Assembly (NCBI RefSeq): GCF_964019385.1
Contig: NC_088646.1
Span: forward strand, 16,058,823-16,122,822
DNA: 64,000 nucleotides
From: Sycon ciliatum
Lineage: Eukaryota > Porifera > Calcarea > Leucosolenida > Sycettidae
Direction of reading: 5' to 3'
Shown piece by piece: positions 33,652 to 45,610 of the stretch. How positions within the stretch are numbered: the first letter of the stretch is position 1; each line of letters starts with the position of its first letter. Position numbers and translations under genes: made by a program. The notes beneath the pieces were generated by a model. The model saw only the letters and a list, made by a program, of their open reading frames with translations, had not been told where the DNA came from and did not search any database.

Positions 33652-35130
33652 ATGACGAAGCGGTGCACTTCCGCCCGAATGCCTTTAACCCTCCCAGAGG
33701 ATCAGTGGGTAGAGCATTTGTTGAGCAATTGCGAGTCGGAATTTGCGACTATACCTCTCACACTTCGCCAACGAAGGCTGCTTGACGGCATTGCCTTGAA
33801 GGTCGCAATGGTGTTTCAACAACTCCTCCTTCAACAATCATGTAACTCGAAGCCTCAGTACTCTGCCCTCCTGAAGCGACGTCTTGAGCAATGGAACAAA
33901 GGCGAAATCGACCAGTTGTGCCACGAGGGACGCACAATCCAGATCCAACTGTGTAAACGCTCGCAAGACTATAGCCAAATGCAGATAAAGACCGGAGATC
34001 GGGCCAGGACCTTTGCTTCCCGGGTCACTGAAGGCAAGATCACATCGGCACTCAGTCTTCTCGACGAATCCACCTCGGCGGGATTGCTAGACCTAGATGA
34101 CCTGGCGGACGAGGCTACAGGCACCACTGTACGAGAAGCTCTGAAGTCAAAGCACCCGGACAGCGCCCCTCTGTGTCCGGACGCACTGATACAGGAGAAT
34201 CCACCCCCACTGCCACACCCCGTGATGTTTGAGGCGCTGACTCGCGATGTCGTCAGGAGGGCCGCTCTCAATACCCACGGTGCCGCAGGCCCATGGGAGT
34301 CAATGCGGAAACGTGGAGGTGGATGTGTACTATGTTCTCGGATGCTTCCGATGGTCTATGCGATGCTCTTGCTTTTCGTGCTCGGCGTCTGGCCACGGAG
34401 TTCGTTGACCCACAATCCATTGATGCTTACCTGGCCTCTAGACTGGTTCCCCTGGATAAACGCCCTGGTATTCGCCCCATTGGCATTGGCGAGGTTCTAC
34501 GCCGCATAATCGGAAAGTCCATCCTCTCCGTCATTGGTCGGGATATCCAGTTGGCAGCAGGAAGCTTGCAGCTATGTGCAGGTCAGGACTGTGGCATCGA
34601 AGCCGCAGTCCACGCAATGACCGACATCTTTAGCTCCCCTGACACTGATGGTGTTCTGATGGCTGATGCGGCTAACGCATTCAACAACCTGAACCGCAGC
34701 GTATGTCTCCGTAACGTCCGCCATCTGTGCCCTGCGCTGGCAACGGTGGCCATCAACTCGTACAGAAGCCCGAGTCGCCTATTTGTTGGCGGTGAAAGCA
34801 TTTCCTCCAGCGAGGGCACCACACAAGGGGATCCACTGGCAATGCCTCTCTACGCCATCGGCATTCTCCCTCTCATTCAGGCAACCGACACGGATGGTGC
34901 CAGGCAGCTGTGGTACGCAGATGATTCCTCTGCTGGCGGTAGGCTACGCCGCCTCCGTACGTGGTGGGATTCCCTCATGTCCCGTGGACCAGGCTTCGGG
35001 TACCACCTTAACGCGGCAAAATCCGTACTGGTCGTGAAACTGGACTGCCTGGAAGAAGCCACGAGGATCTTCGCTGATACTGGCATCCAGATAACTGCTG
35101 AGGGGCATCGGTATCTCGGTGCAGCAATAT
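33652..35130 (+). pseudogene. Fossil reverse-transcriptase element (non-LTR-like, family open)
   Basis: An N-terminal region (about 33652-34300, with the words LLDESTSAGLLDLDD and LNTHGAAGP) is followed by a reverse-transcriptase domain at about 34300-35130. The palm motifs are visible: RLVPLDKRPGIRPIGIGEVL, GVLMADAANAFNNLNR, EGTTQGDPLAMPLYAIG and the catalytic LWYADDSSAGG. This type of polymerase occurs in invertebrate repeats, and I cannot assign it with confidence. The copy is broken at least once and is cut short on the right by a foldback element. No endonuclease or terminal repeats were seen. Confidence 0.8.
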
Positions 35131-35723
35131 TCATGTCAGTCGTCGTCCTTTCCGATTGTTTCCTTTATATTTTTACCGTGAATTCATAGGTCCGGTTGTA
35201 ATCTGATGTAGATCTGCGTGGTCTGTCATTTGCTGCTTTGTTTTGTGGATTAGTTGTTGTTGTTGGATGTGAAGCTGGTGTTGTTGTTGGATATCTGACA
35301 TCTGAGTTGGACGGGCTTGAGCTTGGCAGCTCTTTGGAGGTGCGTGCAGAACCGCCATTGGTGCAGCCCTCGGGTGTGCCTAAGTCTGTGCCTCTGGGTG
35401 CTTTGCATGGGGCTGTGCCTCGAGTGGTGACAGCACCTCTGCCTCCCCCTGACCCTCCTCCTTCGAGGTCTGTGTTGGTGGGGAGCACCCGTGGCGGTCG
35501 ATTTGTCCCACCGGAACCAGAGCTGGATTCAACAGAAAGACCAACAACCATGGCTGCAACAACAACACCAGCTTCACACACCCAACAACAACAACAACAA
35601 CTAATCCACAAAACAAAGCAGCAAATGACAGACCACGCAGATCTACAGCAGATTACAACCGGACCTATGAATTCACGGTAAAAATACAAAGGAAACAATC
35701 GGAAAGGACGACAACTGACATGA
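35131..35723. mobile_element. Foldback element inserted after the reverse transcriptase
   Basis: TCATGTCAGTCGTCGTCCTT at the left is mirrored at the right, and the symmetry extends about 150 bp per arm, including GTAATCTGATGTAGATCTGC and the AACAACAAC tracts. The interior has a long open frame rich in P, V and S (35320-35530) without a recognised domain. About 590 bp. Confidence 0.85.
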
Positions 35724-36410
35724 AGGCAACGGCATTCACGGTTGGCGTGGGTGGTGAAGGTGAGATGCGGCAGGACGATGCAAGTGAGGAGGAGAGTCAA
35801 CCGCTGTGGATGACGGAACAGGTTCTGATTCGGACAGTGAGGGAGAAGGTGAGCTGAGTGTGGGAGTGAGTGTGAGGGTGTGCGCGTGAGTCGAGATTGT
35901 GTGCGTCCGTCTCGTAATAACAAGTCTTCAGTATACAATCATTTGGTTTCTAGTACTGACTGTTGTCGTACTTATTCTGATTCCTGTTTTTCTGTTTTGT
36001 GCCATGCTCGTCATGGTTATCTTTTGCAGTTACAAGTTATGCACTTATGGAAGCTGTTTGTCAGCGCATTCATAAGCCGAATTTGTGTGTCCAGAAAGAT
36101 AGTGTTATTACCCTAAAATTGTTCAAATAATGTTCTTTTGTGTAGTGTGGCAACGTTGTTGCCACTTGTGCCTAAATGTGTTTTGTCACCTTCTTGTTTA
36201 TTATTGTTATTATTATCATTCGTTCTCACTTTTTGTTTTGTTTTTGTTGCTGATACACGCTTGTCACGCTTAGTTCTTACTTGTATACCCTTGTTTTCTG
36301 CACACTTTTGTGAGAAATTGCACCTCGATATTCCGGTTTTGTGCTGTCATTGTATCGTGTCACCCTACCTTGATTGCTATATTATTTCCTTTGTTCTCAT
36401 TTTGTTCTTT
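35724..36410. other. T-rich tail region without a gene
   Basis: GA-rich at first (35750-35890), then strongly T-rich (36130-36400). No domain or splice structure found. It separates the foldback element from a ribozyme-bearing repeat and may be its body. Confidence 0.4.
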
Positions 36411-36600
36411 AGTACAACGGTGATTCCTGAAGAGTGTTGTACGAAAACTTGTTCGAATCATCTTTTTTCCATCGCCTTTTTCTTCTTACATGTATTTTTC
36501 CTTACCCTTTAGGTTGTTTCTTGCATCGTCTCCATCGCTTACATTGTTAATAAAGTAATCCAAATGTCGCTTCAGCTCGTCCTACTTATAAAACTTACAA
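36410..36600 (+). mobile_element. Diverged copy of the ribozyme-bearing repeat
   Basis: It matches, at lower identity, the right arm at 46858-47041: TTTAGTACAACG, GTGTTGTACGAAAACTTG, CATCGTCTCCATCG and AATAAAGTA.CCAAATGTCG occur in the same order. It includes a hammerhead-like motif. Confidence 0.65.
36422..36459 (+). ncRNA. Diverged hammerhead-like motif
   Basis: GATTC (36422-36426) and GAATC (36455-36459) can pair as stem I around a CTGA-type core, a small GTG/TAC stem II and a GAAA box. The first core box is not canonical, though a similar variant is common in fish and invertebrate Penelope-like repeats. Confidence 0.4.
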
Positions 36601-36730
36601 TTGTAGTTCTGATTTTCACCGAAGTAATAGTTCTGGCGGACCAAGGCTCAAAGAAGCCACCTACCTCTATAACTATAACTCCTAAGGCCTAGCCTCCACG
36701 ACAGCCAGGGTCAAGGAGGTACAGACACCC

Positions 36731-36766
36731 TTTGCCTTTGCCTTTGCCTTTGGCTACCTTTGTATT
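36731..36766. repeat. (TTTGCC)n short tandem repeat
   Basis: Four to five units of TTTGCC near a TTTGGCTACC end. Confidence 0.8.
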
Positions 36767-37406
36767 GCAGGCTTTGGTCCTTGGAGTTGGAGGGTAGGCT
36801 CAGTACTACAGTCAGTAGGCTGCATTATTATTATTGAAAAAGTGCATACCAAACTCGGCGAGCCCCACGCAGACACATGACACTCGAACGCAGCAGCTAG
36901 CATGCAGAGATACAGGCTGCGAAAGCCAGCCTATTTTGTAGCCTACTGAATCAGTACGAGGTGATTCGTCATTATTTAACAAGAAAGTAAAATAGCCTTC
37001 CGTAGGGTTCGAGGTGTGAATCTTTCCATTTCTTCCTCTAAAAATGTAATACTGATGTCCTTGGATTGCAATGTTGGGTTTCTCATTCACATAATCCTTG
37101 GTGTTGGGAAGCAGGTGGCAGTTGAAAAATGGCAATTTTTCCGCATATTATTTGTTGTGGTCATTTCTTAACATCATGGTAAAATAGGCCTTAGCAGCAC
37201 AATTTCAAGTCAGTTTTCAATAGATGGAGACCCTACGTATCCAGGATGGTCCAGCAAGACTGGATCAAGATAATGTTCATCCAAATACAAGCCATTCAAG
37301 CTTGCATAGCAATAGCTGTGTCACCCTGATTTCATGTGCAATTGTGATCAACATGCTGACATTCGCCTTTGCACATCTGTTTCTCGCTTCCGTTACCTTG
37401 TATTGG

Positions 37407-37492
37407 CACATTTAGGGTACCCTGTAAGAAGGCCTTAGGCCTGTGGGGATTGCCCTATCAAAAATTTAATAATAATAATAATAATAATAAAC
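37407..37492 (+). mobile_element. LINE 3'-end fragment with (AAT)n tail
   Basis: It carries the same terminal block as 31585-31660, in the other orientation, and ends in AAT units. Confidence 0.55.
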
Positions 37493-38108
37493 ATCTGTTA
37501 GCAAATTCAGTGAATGCCAATGCTTGGCCATTACCAGGGTCAACACACCGACATTCCTCCTTCCCAGGCGTCGTTTCCAGTATGTAGCTATCATATGCTT
37601 CCTCTTCAGCTAAATATGAGCCAGAGCACGCGAAAAGGGCCCTTATGGTGATTTTCAACAAAATTCAGCTGATGGCATTTTCAGGTAGCCAGTGATTGTA
37701 GAAATCGAATAAAAAAAATTTGACTCAATTTGGCCAACTCTAATCAAAGTTACGGCTCCTGCCGTGGGCTCGTTTTTTACGGAAAATGCGGACATGTAGA
37801 TAAGGGGGGTAAGAAACTCCTAGACATTCAGCCAGAGGAGACTGGTTGCAATAGCCATGGAGAATATCTCAGCCAAAGTACAGCATTTGTACACAGTTAC
37901 AGTCAAAAGACAAAATTGAAAAACAACCTGTTGAAATCTTTGTTATGTACACAGTAACTAGGGAGTCATCCACCATGGAGTACTACGCAAGAAGCGGACC
38001 CAGAATGTGGCTTTTGGCAAATAGTTGCAACGGAAGTTACAGTAACAGCAACAAACATTGTTCCCCAAGCACCAGGTGACCAAGTTTATATGCACTCTCT
38101 TCTCAGTT

Positions 38109-38462
38109 TCAAGGCGAGAGCTGGCTAGAAGCAGCGGGGGCAGGGCAGAGAGTGTCTTGATGCTCCACAGCAACAAACGGCCGTATCTCCTTGTGCAAAT
38201 ACTCCTGGCGTGCTTGCGACAAGCCACCAGCAGGCAGAGTTGCGGGAATACCAGCAGCCTTTACCTCCTCAGCCGTCACTTTCAAGATAGGTACAGCCAC
38301 AGCATCACTGTCGACAAACCTTTTGGTCTCCACCATTCCTGGCATCTCCGCAGTAAACACGAAATGGTGACTTTTACTGATAGACGGTATGGGCTTGAAA
38401 AGCTTAGCGAAGTATGTATCCCATTCATACCACGTGACAGTGGATCCTGGAAGGAGCAACAT
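38109..38462 (-). CDS. Transposon-associated open frame, unassigned
   Basis: A 117-residue frame reads STVTWYEWDTYFAKLFKPIP, SISKSHHFVFTAEMPGMVET and onward. The block W-x-Y-E-W then F-K-P-I-P then HHF-F is familiar to me from repeat-encoded proteins of cnidarians and other invertebrates, but I cannot name the function. It lies just left of the nested foldback element. It may be one exon or fragment of a larger transposon. Confidence 0.35.
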   Translation of the reverse strand: MLLLPGSTVTWYEWDTYFAKLFKPIPSISKSHHFVFTAEMPGMVETKRFVDSDAVAVPILKVTAEEVKAAGIPATLPAGGLSQARQEYLHKEIRPFVAVEHQDTLCPAPAASSQLSP

Positions 38463-39437
38463 ATTATGTTGTCACTGGAGGTTGAAACCAGCGGCTATGA
38501 CTCTCTTATACTCTATTTTACCGTAAACATCGCGCACTGCATACTGAAAGCTCTTGCAATGTCACTTCCTGAAGGAATATCAGTCTCAATTTTGGAGGGG
38601 AACTTGACAGAACATTGGCAATGGCAATGGCAAAACGAATTTTGACGTGACTTTTTTCAGGCGCTGGCAATGAGATATTTTACCGTTTTGTTAAAGGGGA
38701 AGTTAAGGCAAAAATCAAAATTTCACCAGTTGTAGTCTTCGGGGTGCTGAGTCGAATGGTCTTGGTCCGAGAAAGCTGAGACGCTCCCTTCCTACTTGAA
38801 TCCCAATCGAACTCGCGCACTTCCACCGAAACTGGGTGACTGCGCCCTACTAGATGGGGATTTGTATGCAAAATATCACTAAAAGCGCCATTTCGTTCTT
38901 ATAAAAGCACGGATGACCGCGATTGGCCCATATGTTGTAGTCTTTTGGACGCTGAGTCGACTGGTTTTGGTCCGAAAAGGCTGCGATGCAGCATTCCTCC
39001 TTTATTCCCAATCGAACATGGTTGAAGAAGCGGTCACGTGCTCCTGGGTGCCCAAATCACCTGGTCACCACGCCAGCAGGCGACAACTTTCACACCAAGG
39101 TTCAACTCGAGTTCAACTCGAGTGACAGGACTGCACCCAAAAAAGGTCAAAACAGGCTAGTAAGTAATAGTTGTACCCTGCAGGCACGGTGACCAGGTGA
39201 CTGGTGTACGCAGGAGCACGTGACCGCTTCTTCAACCATGTTCGATTGGGAATAAAGGAGGAACGCTGCATCGCAGCCTTTTCGGACCAAAACCAGTCGA
39301 CTCAGCGTCCAAAAGACTACAACATATGGGCCAATCGCGGTCATCCGTGCTTTTATAAGAACGAAACGGCGCTTTTAGTGACATTTTGCATACAAATCCC
39401 CATCTAGTAGGGCGCAGTCACCCAGTTTCGGTGGAAG

Positions 39438-40185
39438 TGTAGTATCCCTGCTTTACAGTTAACGCATGACTAGTACTTTGCATGACTCTTATTATTACTC
39501 TTGTTACTACTTTCAGACAAGTCCTACATCATGTACCTCACATATGATTTGATTACATCAGGAGTACCGCGCTTCTAGAAGATCATAGATTCCATGCATG
39601 CTGCTGTCATCACTTCTAGTATCACTTCCTTTTAGTTACTAGTTGGTACAGTCATGACTCATGTACACATGTACATGTATGTCATGTTGTTCCGGACTAT
39701 TCCAGACCTTCCACGTCATATGCCCGATGAGTAATGTTGCTGACTAAATTGCATAATATAGATATCTCATCTTCTAGAATACCTCGCTTAGTCATTATGT
39801 TAATGTTACGTAATGCTCACTTCATCTACCTGTATAGCAATGATGATCTCGGTTTGCCTTCTCCACTATTCTAGAACTTGTACTAGGAGGATGATTTCGT
39901 AATCACTGCAATGGCTTACTAAGCTTACTTTCCTACCGCCGCCTGCTTTGCTATACATACTTTGCTTGCCTATAAAAGCTGCTGTGTTTCTCTGCCAAGA
40001 TGAGCTGAGCTGAGCTGAGCTGAGCTGAGATCGGAGAGATCCGATAGAGATCAGAGAGAGAGAGCAAGTTCACTTTCACTTTGATATAAGATAACCTCCA
40101 GGCCGTGCCGGAGTAAGTTCTGATACGTTACTGTAGTTGACTGACTGTGGGTAGTAGCCTCCTAGCCTCGCCGACGCACGTTACA
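39438..40185 (+). repeat. Left LTR
   Basis: 748 bp, begins TGTAGTATCCC and ends GACGCACGTTACA. Includes GAGCT tandem units near 40000-40025. Confidence 0.92.
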
Positions 40186-40927
40186 TTGGTGCCAGCGGTG
40201 GGATACGTTACATTGATGGCAGCGGTGGTTCAATTTGATAATTGCTAGATTCGAACCCTTCTAGTATCTGTACTGCAATGATGGCAGCCGCGCTACAGAA
40301 TTGATGGCAGCGGTAAATTGTTTTATTGGTGTAACCGGTACCAGCATGGGCCAATCTGATGCGTCAGTCGCCGCTACTCCTTCGCCCGCCATGTCTCCCC
40401 CTAGCCTGAAATGATGACGGACAGCGTCTCTACCGATCAAGCTCCATGTCCAATGTAAGCTGATTCCAGGTATGGCATTCTCTTTCCTGTCTTCCTTCAG
40501 TCCTTCTATTCTCTTCAGTCTTCCTTTATGCGAGTGAGTGAATCCAGTTTAGTCCGGTAGGCGTCCGATCATGGTGAGCCACGGTCTACCTAGCTAACCT
40601 GGGACAATGTGTGTGAGAATGCCCTTGTGTACTCAGTTCGGCTTGGAACTGCGATTTGGCTGGCAGGTTGTGCCAGGGTTGTGCAGCAAGTGAACTGTGG
40701 TTTTTCGGTCCTGTTTGGAGGACAATATTCCCTTTTTGACCCCGTGAGATGGTGAGAACCTGGTGTGCTTCCATTCTTTGATTTGTTATCAGTTCAGTTC
40801 TTCTGTCTACTCTAAAAATGTTATCATTTCCGATATTATTTGCCATATTCCGGTTGACGCTCTACAAGTAATACGCTATCTACTATGACGTTCACACCGC
40901 CTCCTATGATCTGCTGCTGAGCTCGAG

Positions 40928-40963
<36 letters not shown>

Positions 40964-41156
40964 GTGTCAGTTGTCACCCTTTCGTCCGAATATCAAGCAC
41001 TCTGTTCAAGATTCAAGAATACATGGACGTGAATGCAAGTTAGTTGTCCAGTCCACCTACTGACGGTGCCTTCTAGTTCTAGTGAGTACTGTTCATCATA
41101 CATCATCGAACTCTCTGTCAAATCACGAGGGCGTGATTTAGTGTAGGAAGGGAGGG

Positions 41157-41904
41157 TGTAGTATCCCTGCTTTACAGTTAACGCATGACTAGTACTTTGC
41201 ATGACTCTTATTATTACTCTTGTTACTACTTTCAGACAAGTCCTACATCATGTACCTCACATATGATTTGATTACATCAGGAGTACCGCGCTTCTAGAAG
41301 ATCATAGATTCCATGCATGCTGCTGTCATCACTTCTAGTATCACTTCCTTTTAGTTACTAGTTGGTACAGTCATGACTCATGTACACATGTACATGTATG
41401 TCATGTTGTTCCGGACTATTCCAGACCTTCCACGTCATATGCCCGATGAGTAATGTTGCTGACTAAATTGCATAATATAGATATCTCATCTTCTAGAATA
41501 CCTCGCTTAGTCATTATGTTAATGTTACGTAATGCTCACTTCATCTACCTGTATAGCAATGATGATCTCGGTTTGCCTTCTCCACTATTCTAGAACTTGT
41601 ACTAGGAGGATGATTTCGTAATCACTGCAATGGCTTACTAAGCTTACTTTCCTACCGCCGCCTGCTTTGCTATACATACTTTGCTTGCCTATAAAAGCTG
41701 CTGTGTTTCTCTGCCAAGATGAGCTGAGCTGAGGTGAGCTGAGCTGAGATCGGAGAGATCCGATAGAGATCAGAGAGAGAGAGCAAGTTCACTTTCACTT
41801 TGATATAAGATAACCTCCAGGCCGTGCCGGAGTAAGTTCTGATACGTTACTGTAGTTGACTGACTGTGGGTAGTAGCCTCCTAGCCTCGCCGACGCACGT
41901 TACA
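41157..41904 (+). repeat. Right LTR
   Basis: Same length and ends as the left LTR, preceded by a polypurine tract. Confidence 0.92.
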
Positions 41905-42132
41905 GAAGTGCGCGAGTTCGATTGGGATTCAAGTAGGAAGGGAGCGTCTCAGCTTCCTCGGACCAAGACCATTCGACTCAGCACCCCGAAGACTACAACT
42001 GGTGAAATTTTAATTTTTGCCTTAACTTCCCCTTTAAGAAATGACTCAATGTTAAAAAATTACGAATCACCTCGTACTGTAGGCTGTGTAGCGCCGGCGC
42101 CTGCACAGCATTGTGATTTGTGTTCATGGTTA

Positions 42133-45058
42133 GGCCAAGTAAAAAAAAATCCTAGTTTATCGTCCCCGCCCGCCCCATTTTTCGAGGCCGCCCGGAATTT
42201 ATTTTTATTTTTTAAATCTAGAATTTTGACTGGTTCTTTCCCTTCTGCAGCTTTCTATCATTTATCTGGTGGTCTGTGTGAACCAAACAGTATTGGGGTG
42301 TGTGTCTTATGAGTGGAGTGACAATCTGTCGATCCAAAGATTTTGCATGTAATTGTTTATGTACATATAACTGTTATAGCACGGCTGTCAAGAAGCGGCA
42401 ACTTAGAAAGATGGCGTCGGTTCGAGATGGCATGGTAACCGCGCACGTGCCGTGGTCCGTGACCTGCTCATGTATGCACGCAAATGCAAGTCACAAACTC
42501 ACAAAGATCGCCTTTGCATTTGGAGAAAATATCTTCGACTCTCTTTGGAGGTAGGCGAGGTTTGCCTAATCTTTACTTGATTGCGATGCCGGTATGTCCT
42601 CTCAATAATTAGAACAAAGAGAGCTGATGATCGCTTCATTGCTGAGCAGAAGTAACAATCAACTCTCCTCATGTCCTCAGTGCCAAAGGCAGACGGCTGC
42701 AATTCCACAACGCTGATTTCACGATGATGGAAACAATAATCGTGTACTAGTACACACTTGGACCATTTGGTCATCCCTGTTCTAGCCGCTAGTCCGTCCA
42801 GCAAGCAGATATTGACTATTACGATAAGGACAACTGCGTGAACGAGGGCTCGCCCAGCAAATTCAATTCAAGACGTGACTCCAGTCAAGAATTAGGGTCT
42901 TTACTCGAGAACTTCACAAATACAGGTCAAGGCACCCCACAAAACTGATAGATGGCACGAACGAAAGACAAAATAGGCTAGACAAATTGTCCCAAGTGAT
43001 TGAAAACAGCAGATCTACCAAATAAGACAGCTACATGTGCCTAAACAACGATTCCCATACAGTAGAGAGTAGTATCAAGCAGAATGAAAGCCTTGGAAGT
43101 GCACAAATACAGCCACGACCGCCACAAAAATTGGACGACCGCCACAAAAAAATTCTCATTGCTCTACCTCCTTGAAGGGTGAAAGTTACCAGTTATCCTA
43201 TAGCGATGTCAGTTTATGCCTGTTGGAACCCCCCATAGCCCGCACGAAATACCTTTCAAATAATTCCAGGATGCAATTGCAGCTCCAGACAGGAGGAAGA
43301 AGAACACCGTGAAAAACAACGGCAACGATGCCCAAACTCTAGGGAAACGGCTGAAGTCTTCCTGAAGATGTTAACATTGAATAGCCATCGATTACCAGCG
43401 TGGTTTGGTGACTTTAGAACTGTTTTGAGACTTAGAACGAAGCTATCTCAAATTTGATGGAATTGTTACCTGTCAAATGCGTGGGCGAGCAGGCCAGCTG
43501 ACTGGTTATGCATGAACATGCATGAGCATGCATTGATTTTTCATGGTTCACGTGCAGAAAACTAAGTTCAGGGCTAGTACTTGTACAGAAACACGTGGGC
43601 GCCATTTTGGTTCACGTGACATGTGCCACACCATGCTGTGTACAGGGAATCTTGCCGTACTTCGCGTCGACTCTGGCCTGTTCAAATCCACGCAAGTGAG
43701 CCACAGTTCTCTCTAGCAGGCTGAGATTTTGCAGGCACCGAGTTCAGATGTGGGCAAAGGGATTCACCGAAGGATTTTTCGATTTTCGCAATTTGGACCT
43801 CAAATAACACCCTCAAACTCGGTAAACGTGTCTCACCTTTAGGATCGTTTTGGCGAAATTCGCTTCGGTCAAAGTATGGAGCATCTCCTACTGAAAATTT
43901 TGAGCCATCGATTGTCAAAATCGGCTCATGTGGAGCTCACTTGTGTCGTTTTGAAGGACGCTGCGCCACGCGCGATTTGCGCTGGTTCTTTCACAAACGG
44001 AAGACACCTTCCAGTCAGAACTGCAGACTGTGACAGTGCAGAGCGCACGGCAAGGAAAAGAAGGAGACGTGCATTTTCCATTTGTTGCACTGTGTCCTTT
44101 GCTTTTATTGTTCACTGATAACATGTTCGCAAAATCTTGAGCTAGAGAGAAGACTGACTTACAATCTGATTCATCTAGGCTTCAGCGTGATGCACGTATC
44201 CAGACCATAGGAAATATTAGAGTCATGGGAAAGGAACCGGGAACCACGAGAATAATTTTCTGGAGCGAATCCAATTATTACCATGGTTCCTTGTTCTTGA
44301 ACACCGCGCTCCACATCGTCAATGTTCTGCGAAGTAAGGATTTCAGGACTACTGCCGGTTTGTTCGACCTCTGGGCGATCTGATCTACGTCCAGCTGGCC
44401 ATGATACTGAGCCGAACTGGCCACTAGTTCGCTTCTTTCTCGACTCGGGATAATCAAGCCGGTCAGAGTGCGACTTTTTCCTACCCTGGATACGACCCAT
44501 GGTGCGGACTGAAAATAACTACTGAACACCTCCTTGTACAAGCACTGACATACAAGACCGGTGGTGGATACAAACTGACAACAGGAAACCCTAACAGCAC
44601 CCGCTCTGTCAAAGAAAGTCGAAGGGAAGCAGTTCGAACTAGTTCAAGCACCACCAAAAAATAAAAAAACTAGCACTTGCTCTTGCAGCTAGGTCAAAGA
44701 CTGCACTGGCAAGTACACTTTTGCACAGTCGTGATCTCGCGGCCCCGCATCACGTGCGGGTATCTGATGACGTAGAGTGATTCAAGATGGCCTCTGACGT
44801 GTTTGCCGTTTTGTGATCCCAAATACCAGCCCTGAAGTTGCCGCGATCCAAGTGCAGCTAACAGCCGTGATAGCATTGTGTATTCCATACACTACCACTA
44901 TTCTGTTGCAGATTGTTGCACATGATGTGTCATCGTTTACCAAGAACTATACTAGTCTGTAGCACATCAAAAAATAAAAAATAAAAATAAAATCCGCCCT
45001 CCCTCCCCGATTTTTGTGAAAAAAAGGACGATAAACTGGGATTTTATTTTACTTGGCC
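42133..45058. mobile_element. 2.9-kb element with PIF/Harbinger-like ends
   Basis: GGCCAAGTAAAA and its inverse TTTTACTTGGCC lie at the ends, flanked by TTA (42130-42132 and 45059-45061). The arms stay similar for about 90 bp, with AGTTTATCGTCC and TTTTATTTTTATTTTTT. No DDE transposase or MYB-like protein was recognised inside. Minus-strand open frames at 42499-42804, 43682-43918 and 44171-44500 are unassigned. It could be a decayed autonomous element or one carrying foreign sequence. Confidence 0.65.
44171..44500 (-). CDS. Unassigned open frame inside the 2.9-kb element
   Basis: 109 residues, MGRIQGRKKSHSDRLDYPES, then SRKKRTSGQFGS and VQEQGTMVIIGFAPENYSRG. A basic N-terminus precedes a more ordinary C-terminus. 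It may be a transposon accessory protein or a captured exon. No family recognised. Confidence 0.25.
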   Translation of the reverse strand: MGRIQGRKKSHSDRLDYPESRKKRTSGQFGSVSWPAGRRSDRPEVEQTGSSPEILTSQNIDDVERGVQEQGTMVIIGFAPENYSRGSRFLSHDSNISYGLDTCITLKPR

Positions 45059-45172
45059 TTATCGAGTAGTGAGTAGATGCTACTGAGTACATGAGTACGT
45101 ACGAGTACTGACTGAAAAATCACGTGGTAGACCTACACCCACGTCATAAGCGCCGCCCTACTCAGATCTGTA

Positions 45173-45206
45173 CAGGGAGCCCTACACATATGTGTAGGGC
45201 TCCCTG
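45173..45206. repeat. Perfect 34-bp palindrome upstream of EXOSC1
   Basis: CAGGGAGCCCTACACAT is followed directly by its reverse complement. It lies about 440 bp upstream of the EXOSC1 start codon. It could be a short foldback remnant or a hairpin. Confidence 0.95.
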
Positions 45207-45520
45207 GATCTGTACTCATGAGTTCGAGCAAGAGTAGATAAACTCTTGGTTCGAGTGATGACGGCGACTCGTCACTGACGTCAGCGCATATCCCACATCA
45301 TCAAGAGGATACCGTGCAAGAGGTTTTGTAGATCTACTCTTGACTTGACTTGAGTCTTTATTTCAAGTGATTACAGTAGTTGAGAGTAGATCTACGAATA
45401 TGTACAGTCGATCTACGTAGCTAGCTACATGAAAAGGTTCAAGTAATAGTTCAACTAACTAACTTTTCATGACTCTTGCCTGCGCGCCCGCGCATAGGTG
45501 TACGTGTACCCACAGGCTAG

Positions 45521-45530
45521 TATAAATTGT
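45521..45530 (+). promoter_or_regulatory. TATA-like box before EXOSC1
   Basis: TATAAATT lies 90 bp before the ATG at 45611, a plausible core-promoter distance with a short 5' untranslated region. Confidence 0.35.
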
Positions 45531-45610
45531 GTTGTACTTGCCAGCAGCTTTCATTCACTGAATTGAAGTAACTAACTTTCAAACGTCTACAAAAAATATT
45601 CAAAATCAGA

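Larger units (their letters stand above)
39438..41904 (+). mobile_element. Young non-coding LTR retrotransposon (TRIM/LARD-like)
   Basis: Two 748-bp LTRs (39438-40185 and 41157-41904), TGTAG...TTACA, look nearly identical, so the insertion is recent. The LTR contains a TATAAAAG box at 39971. A primer-binding-like TGGTGCCAGCGGTGG follows the left LTR, and a purine tract (GGAAGGGAGGG) precedes the right one. GAAG is duplicated on both sides. The 971-bp interior shows no gag or pol domain, so it must have moved with help from a relative. Its superfamily cannot be told. Confidence 0.92.
38691..42037. mobile_element. TTAA-flanked foldback DNA transposon, split by an LTR element
   Basis: The ends TTAAAGGGGAAGTTAAGGC and GCCTTAACTTCCCCTTTAA form long inverted arms of roughly 370 bp around a centre near 39070-39190 with the palindromic words TTCAACTCGAG. 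Without the insertion it is about 880 bp. TTAA duplications and AGGGG ends suggest a Kolobok-type or related MITE rather than classic piggyBac. A second, left-truncated copy at 47171-47659 shows the empty site. Confidence 0.85.
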
